From Chamaea fasciata (Eukaryota > Chordata > Aves > Passeriformes > Sylviidae): a stretch of DNA of 64,000 nucleotides. The stretch lies in contig JARCOQ010000192.1 in NCBI GenBank assembly GCA_029207755.1, positions 62,001 to 126,000 of the forward strand, written 5' to 3'. The notes beneath the pieces were generated by a model. That model was not told where the DNA came from, did no database searches, and worked only from the letters and a program-made list of their open reading frames with translations. This document shows, piece by piece, positions 12,484 to 24,400 of the stretch (position 1 is the first letter of the stretch; each line of letters starts with the position of its first letter). The translations under genes and the position numbers were made by a program.

Positions 12484-15400
12484 TCAGAGCGTTTCTGTGT
12501 TCATGGTCAGAGCCTTCCACACCGTGGTCTTGGACATCTCGTCCGAAATGTTGATCTCGGAAGGATCAGCCCTGCAAGGAATATTCCACAGGGTATTCCA
12601 TGAGGATGGGTCCTCATGGAATACTCTGGCAGCAGCCAGAGGAACAGGAGGGCCTGGAAAACTGGAGCTCAGCTGGTGAGGATGGTTTGGTTGGATGAGG
12701 AATTTTGGGAATCAAGCCCCGGAGCTGCAGACTGTGGTAGTGGACATGGCCCTGCACTCAGAGCGCTTCAATAAAAACTTCAGAAGGCTTCAAGTGTCAG
12801 CACCATGTTATCCAGACATCTTTCACACCTTTTCGATGTACCAATCCTATGGGCAGCTCCCCACAGCTCAGGCTCTTTCTCTCTTTCTTCTCTCTTCCTT
12901 CCGCAGCTCCAGCTCGCTGCTCTCTGTCCCTAACCCTGTCTGTCCCTCGTACAGTGGCTCACCTTCTCTGTCCCTCACACCACCCCCTGTCCCTTCCTCC
13001 TCACAGCACGGCCAGCAGACTCCAACTGACTCTCTACCAACTAACTCACTCTTTTATCACACCCAGCTGTGAGGGCACGGCTGTTCCCACTCTTTGGTAA
13101 TTAACACAGCTGCAATGTGTGGGAGGCAGGATTGCCTTTAGCACTGTCTCTATCTGTCTTCCCACAGCTGGTGTTTCCCCCTGTGACCTCCCAGGTGGGA
13201 GGCACGAGGGTCTCCAGATCCCAGAAAGCCATTGGTGATGTAGTTTGGGGAGAAAACAGGAATTATGCCCCACTGTGTGGGGTCAGAGCTCTGCCATGAC
13301 TTCCTAAATTTCCAGTAAATTGGGATTTTCCCCCTAAGATGACTGGGGATAAATCTGCAAGTGCAGAAACCTAAGCCAGACACTTCCCATTGATCCTGCT
13401 GGGGGTCCTGACCTGGGGGAGCTTTACCTGTCAGTGCTGGGCTTTGGGGTGTCCACCCTGCTGGTCTTGCCCAGCTTCAGCTGAACAGAATTCGCAGCAG
13501 CCGCTTCCATCATTTTCTGAGACTCCTGAAAAGAGACGAGTCGAGTTCTCTCTCCCTGATCCCAGAGGGGATAAATGAAATTCCAGTAAAAACCTGGCAT
13601 GCTGCCCTCTCCTCTGACTACTGGCACCTTCAGCAGCAGGTAAAGACCTTCCCCTGTGTGTGTGCTTGGGGTTAGTGACACAGCGGAGAGCAAACCCTCA
13701 CAGAAATACAATCATTGTTTTTATTATGAGGCTCGTTTTAAAATTATAACAATGTCTCTTCTCTGTCCAAGTGTGAAACTCTCTGAGAATTTAGGGAAAA
13801 AAGGTTCAGAATGTGGGATACAGGCTGTGAGATCTCTTTGATTCAGGTCTGGTGTTCCCCCAACAGCTGTTGCCCAGAGAAGCCGTGGATTCCCCATCCC
13901 TTCCCCAGACTGGAAGTGCCCATGGCCAGGTTGGATGAGCTTGGAGCACCCTGGGACAGTGGGAGGTGTCCCTGCCCACAGCACAGATAGCAAGGGATGG
14001 GCTTTAATGTCTGTTCCCACCCAACCCATTGCACGATCCCACAATTCCATGATTTAAGGATGAGCTGTGACAGGAATAGGGAATCTCACAGCCCAGAGGA
14101 CATTCCCAACTCCTGGCATTATTACCTCCTCTTCTTTGGCTTCATTTTTGGCATCGTCCAACTTCTTCTTCTTGCTTTCTGGCATGAGGTCATCCAGGAA
14201 GCTGAGCTCCCGCTTGGAAAAGCAGAAATCCATCACTTTCCGGACAAAAACGAGAGCCAAAACCTTCAGAAAGAAAAGGGGAAATGGGTGAGGCCAGAGA
14301 TGGCCAGATCCCTCCAGGGCTGCGAGCACCAGGAGCACCGAGGGGCACTGGGAGCACCGGGAGCATCAGGAATACTGGAAACACCAGGAACAGTTGTCCT
14401 GGGTTGCAAATGCAACATGTGTTCTATTCCTATCTGTTGAGACCGTTTGAAGAGCTGTTTTTCCTTTATCTCATAACTCTGGGGGGAAGGGAGCGGGCGC
14501 CTTCTGTTAACGGGCAGCTGTTAAACCAGCTGGGGCAGAGTTCTTTACCCCTTCCAGGACCCGTCCTCCCTCCAGAGGATCTCTGCTGTCCATGGGCCAT
14601 CGAGGCTCACTGCAGGGCTGATACAATCCCATCATCCCATGGGGAGAGGCTCCACCCAGGGGGAGGAGCCCAGCATTCCCGCCTGGATCAAACCTGGCAT
14701 TCAGAACACCAGCACATCCTGTGTGCACTGGATTCCCAGAGGAATATGGACCCATCTCAGCACCACTGGACCCTTCTCCAGGATCATCTCTGCTCCAACA
14801 GAACCACATCTGGCACTGCAGGAGGACTGGATTGGACTGACACCAACACCCCGACCAACAGGGGGTCAGGCTGTATTCTGACTGTCAGTGTTTTCTCTTT
14901 GTTTGTTTGTTTGTTTGCATTTTTGTACTACTATTTTTTTATTTTTAATATTCCTAGTAAAGATCTGTTATTCCTATTCCCATATCTTTGCCTGAGAGCC
15001 CTCTAATTTCAAAATGATAATAATTCAGAGGGAGGGGCTTTACATTCTCCATTCCATGGGCAGCTCCGGCTTTTCCCTGGCAGACACCTGTCTTTCCAAA
15101 CCCAGACAACACCGTGACTCACCATCATGGGGAAGATGATGGCAGCACGGGAAGCTTTGATGGCCCAGAGCAGGACGAGGCAGAGCAGCTGGATGAGGGT
15201 GAAGAGGTGCACCTTGCGCAGGGGCACGTGGCGCAGGTAGATGAAATCCGGCTGGTGCTTGGCCGGCATCCAGAACAGCTTCAGGCGGTCAAAGAACTGC
15301 AGGGAAAGGGGAGACAGTGTCACCTGGGCGCTGCCAAAGCTCCTGGAGCTGCTGGGATGTGGAGATTCTAGGAGCAAGGAGAAATCCAGGATCCTGTTCT

Positions 15401-18400
15401 GTTCCTCCTGGGAGCAGCAACTGTTTCCCCTTCGCTCCTTCCAAGAACCACCTGGCTTTGCCCACCAAATTCCAAATTATTCCAGGGTTTTCTCTTGTCT
15501 TTCTCAGCATCTCTTGGCCCAGGGAATCCCTCAGCAAGGATTCCCACCAGTGGAATTTCCTTCCCTTCACACTGAATCCTGCCCATTCCCATCAGCAAAC
15601 ACCAACCTGTCCTAAAGCCTGAAACAGCGCTGAACTGGATCCTCCCAGTGCTGAACTGGCCTCTCCCAGCGCTGAACAGGGTCATCCCAGTGCTAAACTG
15701 GCCCTCCCAGCGCTGAACTGGATCCTCCCAGTGCTGAACTGGCCCTCCCAGTGCTGAACTGGCCCTCCCAGCGCTGAACTGGATCCTCCCAGTGCTGAAC
15801 TGGATCCTCCCAGTGCTGAACTGGGCTCTGCCAGCGCTGAACAGGGTCATCCCAGTGCTAAACTGGCCCTCCCAGCGCTGAACTGGGCTCTCCCAGCGCT
15901 GAACAGGGTCATCCCAGTGCTAAACTGGCCCTCCCAGCACTGAACTGGATCCTCCCAGTGCTGAACTGGATCCTCCCAGTGCTGAACTGGATCCTCCCAG
16001 CACTGAACTGGATCCTCCCAGCGCTGAACTGGATCCTCCCAGGGCTGAACTGGATCCTCCCAGGGCTGAACTGGATCCTCCCAGGGCTGAACTGGATCCT
16101 CCCAGGGCTGAACTGGGCTCTCCCAGCCCTAAACCTTCCTGAGCTTCCACCCATCAGTTCCTGACACAAAACATTTGAAGCTCCTGCTCTCAGAGACATT
16201 TTTTCCCATCCCAAGGCCTTCAGGGAGCGGAAATTCCCCGGAGCAGCCGTACCTGGATTCCTCTGAGTGACGAGACCCCCATGTACAGAAAGACCCCGTA
16301 AAGCACTGGCATCGGGATAAACTGGGGGAAAAAGCAATAATTAATGGCTTTAGATTTCATTTGCAGTATTGCCACTCTCTTTCACCACTCCTTTCTCAGG
16401 CACTGCCTGAAGATTCCCAGCTTTCCCATGTTGGATTTTATCCAGCACAGATTTTGTTCTCTGTGTCAGGCTGAGCTTTTGAGTAACATTTCATCAGAAT
16501 AATCCTCTTGTCCAGAGAGGTTGGACACAAAGAGGGGATTTCATCCATTAGGGCCACATTTCATCTGTCTGAGACCTCCTGTGGGGGTAAAAAATTATCT
16601 CGAAAAACTCTTGTGGGGATGCATGGAAGTGCCATCTCCTTTGAGCCTGGAGACGGGAATGGGTCTGCTTTGAGCCTGGGGTTGGGATTGTTTGGTGGGA
16701 AGAACAGGCAGGAAAGCCTGTAGGAGGAACTCTGAGGGTTCAGCCCCTGGGAATGGCTCTTACGAGGCTCTTGGGTGAGTGAATTGCAGCCAATAAAGTC
16801 CTGCTTGTCTGAAAATGTTGAATTCTAACCCAAAACAGGGGTGGGTCTATTGGGTTTGTGTGGCCACGTTAGGGAGGGAGGGAGGGAAGGAAGGAGGGAG
16901 GGAGGGAAGGAAGGAGGGAAGGAAGGAGGGAAGGAAGGAGGGAAGGAGGGAAGGAGGGAAGGAAGGAAGGAAGGAAGGAAGGAAGGAAGGAAGGAAGGAA
17001 GGAAGGAAGGAAGGAAGGAAGGAAGGAAGGAAGGAAGGAAGGAAGGAAGGAAGGAAGGAAGGAAGGAAGGAAGGAAGGAAGGAAGGAAGGAAGGAAGGAA
17101 GGAAGGAAGGAAGGAAGGAAGGAAGGAAGGAAGGAAGGAAGGAAGGAAGGAAGGAAGGAAGGAAGGAGGGAAGGAGGGAAGGAGGGAAGGAGGGAAGGAG
17201 GGAAGGAGGGAAGGAGGGAAGGAGGGAGGGAGGGAGGGAGGGAGGGAGGGAGGGAGGGAGGGAGGGAGGGAGGGAGGGAGGGAGGGAGGGAGGGAGGGAG
17301 GGAAGGAAGGAAGGAAGGAAGGAAGGAAGGAAGGAAGGAAGGAAGGAAGGAAGGAAGGAAGGAAGGAAGGAAGGAAGGAAGGAAGGAAGGAAGGAAGGAA
17401 GGAAGGAAGGAAGGAAGGAAGGAAGGAAGGAAGGAAGGAAGGAAGGAAGGAAGGAAGGAAGGAAGGAAGGAAGGAAGGAAGGAAGGAAGGAAGGAAGGAA
17501 GGAAGGAAGGAAGGAAGGAAGGAAGGAAGGAAGGAAGGAAGGAAGGAAGGAAGGAAGGAAGGAAGGAAGGAAGGAAGGAAGGAAGGAAGGAAGGAAGGAA
17601 GGAAGGAAGGAAGGAAGGAAGGAAGGAAGGAAGGAAGGAAGGAAGGAAGGAAGGAAGGAAGGAAGGGAGTTTTTAAGGTCCGGTTTTACTTCTCATGATC
17701 GTGCTGTGATTTTGTCAGTAATAAATTCAATTAATATCCCTAATTTCAGCCTGTTTTCCTGTGATCATGATTGGTGAGGGATCTGTCCCTGTCCTTATCT
17801 CTAGCCATGAACTTTTGCTCTATTTTCTCTCCAATCCAGCTGGGAAGGGCAGGGATGCAGCAGCTTTGGTGGGATCCAGCCAGGATCCCTCTTACTACAG
17901 AGGGTCTGGAGGACACCTGGGAATTAAGGGATTTGTCTTGTTTGCTTGGCTTGAGCGCCCCATACTGGGTCTGAAGGGCTGGGAAGCCACCAGGGCTGGT
18001 TCCCATCCTGGCTTTGGCATCACCTCCTTGGGGAGAGAGGCCCTAATTTTGCATCCCCTCCCAAACTCCCGTGGGCCACCAGGTGTTTTCCACCCTGTCT
18101 TGGTTAGCAATGCAAGATGTATTCTATCCCCATCTGTTGAAACCATTTGAAGAGCTGTTTTTCCTTTATCTCATAACTCTGGGGGGAAGGGAGCGGGCGC
18201 CTTCTGTTAACGGGCAGCTGTTAAACCAGCTGGGGCAGAGTTCTTTACCCCTTCCAGGACCCGTCCTCCCTCCAGAGGATCTCTGCTGTCCATGGGCCAT
18301 CGAGGCTCACTGCAGGGCTGATACAATCCCATCATCCCATGGGGAGAGGCTCCACCCAGGGGGAGGAGCCCAGCATTCCGACCTGGATCAAACCTGGCAT

Positions 18401-21400
18401 TCAGAACACCAGCACAGCCTGTGTGCACTGGATTCCCAGAGGAATATGGACCCATCTCAGCACCACTGGACCCTTCTCCAGGATCATCTCTGCTCCAACA
18501 GAACCACATCTGGCACTGCAGGAGGACTGGATTGGACTGACACCAACACCCCGACCAACAGGGGGTCAGGCTGTATTCTGACTGTCAGTGTTTTCTCTTT
18601 CTTTGTTTGTTTGCATTTTTGTACTACTATTTTTTTATTTTTAATATTCCTAGTAAAGATCTGTTATTCCTATTCCCATATCTTTGCCTGAGAGCCCTCT
18701 AATTTCAAAATGATAATAATTCAGAGGGAGAGGGGCTTTACATTCTCCATTCCATGGGCAGCTCTGGCTTTCCCTGGCAGAGACCTGTCTTTCCAAACCA
18801 AGACACCTCGTCCTGTGCTTACCTTGAGCACGGAGGTGAAGAAGACGGAGCAGCCCATGAGCACAAAGATCATCAGGCCAGTGACTCTCTGCTCCCGGAT
18901 CCCCAAGAACTTGGGCTGCTCGCCCGGCGCGGAGCAGTCGGACTCCACTTTGAGGCTGTTCACGTGGGTGATGGACAGGACGGTGGCGGCCACAAACCAG
19001 GGCAGCCCCATTACCGAGCACACCCCCAGCATCACGGCCACCATGAACAGGTCCAGGTGGTACCCACAGCCTTTCTGGGGAGCAAAAATGGAACAGGAGC
19101 ACCCCTCAGGGACCGGGACAACACCATGGGCGGGACTCAAACCCTGCTGAAGCACAGGTCAGCTTCTGGGGAATTTAAATGAGGTCTGAAGTAAGGACTG
19201 GAATCAAACATGGATTTCACGTCTTGCATGAAAATCCAGTAGGATCAGACAGAGTGGATAATGCAGGGTTTGTACCCTGTAATGCAGGGTTTGTCCCATC
19301 TCTGCTTCTCAAAAATAATTTTTAAATTATTTTTTCATTCATAAAGAAATTCCCACCACTTGCAGGTAGGATGTGGCTCTGAGTGATCGCTGGAGACCAG
19401 TGAGATCCCTTCCCCAGCTGCCACTGACATTTGGAAAAACCCCCACCCTTCTACATCACTCCAAGATTCATTTGTTGTTCCCAAAAGTTGCCATCCCCTC
19501 CCTGTGTCCAGGAGAGCTTCTGCCACACAGCCTGGTGTTATCCCAAACCTTCCCAAAGCGTTTGGGACAGGAGCTTGTCCCAGCCCCACAGCAGGGTGGG
19601 GATGGGGGACCCCCTGCCGCCCCTCACCTTGAGCCTGTGCTCCTTCCTGTTGACGATGACGGCCGTGATCTGCTGGTCCATGAAGATGAGGATGGTGCAG
19701 AGCAGGGCCGGGATGAGCGCGGCCAACACCGTCCACCACGGGTTGGGCCCAATGGGGTTGATGAGCCACCCACGGTCATCCCTGGTGGGCTGCAACACAC
19801 GGCGGGATCAGCTCCCAGCCCAAACCCTTCCCTGGCCTCCATTCCCCTCCATCCCTGTGTCCAAGCATTGCCCAGCCCTGGCTTCGTGTCACCCTCTCCC
19901 AGGGGGCTCCGCTGTGCCAGTGTCCTCTGTCCCAGAGTCCCCTCTCCCCCTGGGGCTGTCTTCCCAAAAGACAGGAGCCAATCCATGCCCTTGGATGTGG
20001 CAGAGGAGACACTCACACCACCAGCACCTCCTTCAGCCCAGCCCTGTCCTGCTGGAGATGGTTCTCCTGTTCGGTGTCTGGTTTTGGGGCTGTCCCCTGA
20101 TTTCCAGGGGGGATCGATGCTCTTGGGTGTCAAAGAGGAGGTGGTTCCACCACCAGCACCTCCTCCAGCCCATCCCTGACCTGCCTGGACATCACCTGGT
20201 GGCACCTGAGGTGCCAAAACCTTCTCCACCAATCCCCAACCCCGTTACCTTGAACATGTGGGGGACGTGGAGCTTGGGGGACGGGATCCCGATCCCAAGG
20301 TCGATGAGCACCATGATGACAATGGTGAGGAACACAGCAAAGTCACTCACTGTGGATCGGACCTGGGGTGAGAAACCGGGGCTGAGAGGGGCCGGGACAC
20401 GAGATGGGAAACCTGGGGACACCCACGATGTTTGGTCAATCCCTAAAATCCCACCACTCCAAGGACATGCAGCCAATTCCTTTGGGTGGATATTGCTGCC
20501 ATGTTGGAGATCTGGGGATCTGGTGTGGGACAATAAAAAGAGTTTAATTAGGGGGAAAATTCAAATTCTAATTCAGACATTAACAAAAATACTAAAGATG
20601 AGGAAAGGTGCCACACTTCCGGGTAAAATGGGAATAAGGCACTGAGGCCTCCTTCGTTCCTGTTTTTCCATGGCAACTCCTCATTTGAATGCCATTCCAG
20701 CAAATGATGCTCAGAAGGGGAAAAGAAATAAATAACTTTGGAAGAGCTGATTTCCCACTGCCTGAGCCAAAAAACATCGCTCGGGAACAGGTGGCGAGGC
20801 AGGTGGGGAATGCTACAACCTCTCTGCACTCATGGAAACGAGGGAAGGACATCCAAGGTCAGCGTTTCCCAGCCTGACTGAGCTGTGGTGAATCCTTCAG
20901 TGCTCCAGGAATGGCATTTTGGGAAAGGAGCGCGGAGTCTGTCACGGGCCACCACCTTCTACCTACTCTGGTTGGGAAGTAACGGCTGGTTTTAAACTTC
21001 TTCAACAAACTCGACAGGACAAAGGTGGAGAAGAAGAGGATGCAGCACCAGAAGAGGACATTGGGCGCGTAGGGGCCGTTGCGTCCACAGGCAGGTCCTT
21101 GGAACTCCCCATGCAAAGAGCGACATTCCTGGAGGAACAGAGCATCAGGACACGGGGGAAAACCAGGATAACGGGGGGGATTGAGGGTCTGGGTGCAAGA
21201 TCCTTGACCCTGCCACTGCCATAGAAGTTAATGAATCTATAATAAATCAATATATCAATAAATATCAATAAATGTCAATATATCAATATATTATTAATAT
21301 ATCAGTATATTATAGAAGTTAATCAATATATAATATGTCAATATATATCGATATATCAATAAATATCAATATATCAATTATAAATATACCAGTATATTAT

Positions 21401-24400
21401 AAATATGTCAATATATTTAAGGGGCGGCAGCGGCTGAACAGGTGACACACGGAGCTGGAATTCCGCAGAGGGGAGCATGGTGGGACACCACGGACCCACG
21501 GCACGTCCTCTGCTCCACCATGGCTGAGGAAAACACGGGAGAGGAAGGAAATGTTGAAAATTTGTGGATAAAGAGGGAACAGGGAATGAGGGCTGGGACA
21601 ACCACGGGATGGAAAATGAGAGAAATCATCCCTTTGCAGTTGGGGCGCTCAGGCCAAGGCCAAAAGGGGCTGGAGATGTTCCAAAGAGCTCCCATCCCAC
21701 ACCTGGGCTCTGCTTCCAGGGACTATCCCTGTGGGGCTGCTCCAACATGCAAATTTATGCAAGACCCTACAGACAGCAGGGCCTGGAGTCATTAGGAACC
21801 AATTAAGGGAGCCAATCACTGCCTTCAGGCAGGAACTTCAGTCCTCCAAGTGCTCCAAGAATCAAAGCACTCCCTGAACCCTGGTTGAGGTCCCACGACT
21901 CGGCTGAGGGGGACAGTTCTCATCCCGAGGTCGGGGACAAAGTGAGCTGGGCAAGGTGGGCTCCCCTTCCCAGGGCCAAGCAGGTTAAAAGTACTCATGA
22001 AATTTAAGCAGGGACTTCTCAGAGCACTTTGAAGCCCAAAGTCACCTGAAGGTGGTGGCTCTGGCACCTGTGAACGCCCCTGGCCTCCCCGAGGACTTGG
22101 TGGCCCCAAGCACTTACGGACACTGTGAGGTTTCCCCAGGTGATTCCCAACACGTTGATCCCGTTGCTCCTCCAGAACCGCAGGGTTTCGTTGCTGGGAT
22201 GAGCCGGGGGCTCGCACTTACAGCTGGAGGAGGGAAACCGGGACAGGGCTGAGGGAACAGCGCCGGGACAAGCCCGGAGGCACCTGCCCAGGGGTGAGGA
22301 GGAGAACACCCACTAATAGATGGTGAGGAGGTCGAGCTTGCTGTGCATGTGCACGGGGAAGGTCTCCCGCAGGTGGCTCAGCTTCTCCAGGGCCTCGTAG
22401 ATGAAGATGATGCAGATGAGGGAGGCGAAGGCCTCCTCGGTGAAGCGGGTGATGTAGCACACCAGGCAGCTGGCGTCGGTGGCCACCAGCACCACGCAGA
22501 AGAACGCAGTCCAGAGCCCAATGCACGTCCGCAGGGACAGGTAGGAGAGCGTGTATTCCCTGGAAAACCACGAAGACTCCTGGGGGAAAGGCCAGCACGG
22601 GCCTCGGAGCCCCAAGCCTTTCTCCAGAGAAAATCAGGAGCAATGTGGGAGTGTGTGGAGGTTGCAGGTGGTAGTTGAGGTTTCATGTCCTTGAGATTGC
22701 AGGGTGTGGGTGGAGGAGCCAAGTGTTTAATTAGCATTAATTAATGTTGTCTTAACGCCTTGAAGGCTGATTGAGGTTGTGGAAGGTTCTCCCACAACGC
22801 CCAGAGCCCCAACACCAAAACCAGCGGGGTTCACCCCGGTCACCCACAGTCAGCCCAGGGCTGAATGAGAAGTTTAATTCTAGTGAGGGGGGCTCATCTC
22901 ACACCAAGGTCACCAAGATGAAAGGACTGTCATAGAAAAGAGCCATTTCCCAGGAAAAGCTCCTACTTGTCAAATAAAATTCTCAAAATTCAAATTATTC
23001 CAGTCAAAAACTACATGGATATTTTGGCAAAATCTATTTCCTCTTCCAGCAAAAACCAGGTTTAAAAGTTTTGTATTCAGTGGAAAATGAATGCTCCCTC
23101 ATTCCCAAACCAGGGTGATTTGTCTCACCTTCCTTGGGCATCCATCCAGAGCCTCTGGTTCCTCCTGCTCCCACTGCTTCATTTTAACCCAAAAATCCTG
23201 AAATTACCCCAAGCCAAAGACCCCAAACGACCCCCAAGCCCAAGGGCTCTCACCCTTCCTGTGCGGCAGCAGCAGCACAAGACCTCTGTGACCCAGCACA
23301 CAACTTAAATCTGACAACTCCCACCCAGAAAATGAGAAGAAAAACATCATCTCCTTTTGGACCCCTGGATGCTGAAAACATCAGGTTTTCTGTTCTGACA
23401 GGTAGTGACCCTCAGGAGGGCACTGCCTTTGACTTGAGGCTGTGGGAACAGCTTCCAGAGCTGAGTGACGGCGCTGGGAGTGTCGGTGTGGTTTGTATGG
23501 AGGTGTGTAGCAAAATACTTAAAGTTTGGGGTTTGGGGATATAAAATATAGTAATATACATATATATATATATATAAGGGACAATATGGAGGGATTTGGG
23601 CATTGCCTGAGTCCTTCTCCTTGACTGTCATCTTCCTCCTTCTTCTCAGGCTTGGGTGATCTTTTCTAATTGGTTGGTGAAAGCCGCATTGCGGACATTG
23701 AGTGATCTTTAATTGGGTTATAAATAAAAATAACTTGGGTGTCGGGTTTTAATTGGTTTTGCTTATTGTTTAAAAGTCCTTGAAATGAGTTAGAAGGGGC
23801 CATTTCCTTGCCTTGTTAGACAGGCCTCACATCTCATGAGACTGTAACTTAGATAAGAAATAATAAACTTAGATGAGAAATGATGAACAACCAAGTCCGA
23901 ACGCGAACCCAACGTGTCTTGCATCTTCTGTCCAGACCTGGCTAGAGCTAACACCGCCACATTCTCCCTCCCCAAAAGAAGAAAAAAAAATCTTTTCCCC
24001 CCAAAAAGTAGAAGACAAACATCTCACTTGCAGAATTTGTAGAGAATCTTTTCAAAGACCAGGACGGGTCCAGTGCTGCCGAGGATGGTGAGGGGTTGGC
24101 CAGCAAAGAGAGAATAAACCACGCCTGTCATGGACGCTCCCAGCAGTGACTCCATGGCACTCTGACAGGGAACAGAGGGAGTAAATAAATGATTAGGCTT
24201 AAAACCTTCCCAAAAACCCCAAAGGAAGTTCACAGCCGCCAAGAGGTTCCGAAGATTATGGAGTGCGTTGGGTAGGAAAGGACCAACGGGTTGGGTTGGC
24301 AGGGGCTGGTTTGGGCTCCAAACACTCCCCAGGGGCAGGGACACTTCCCCCCAGTCCAGGGGGGTCGGTTTGGGGCGTTTCCCCCTCCCCACGCTCCCGG

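Noticed and set aside
14284..15006. 240-codon frame and its near copy at 18071-18691
   Set aside because: Both lie inside the two LTR copies. Similarity between them reflects the repeat, not a gene family, and no retroviral protein is encoded.
16815..17777. Long Lys-Glu-Gly-Arg open frames (320 and 285 codons)
   Set aside because: They are translations of the GGAA/GGGA microsatellite in all frames, with no start context, domain or splice evidence.
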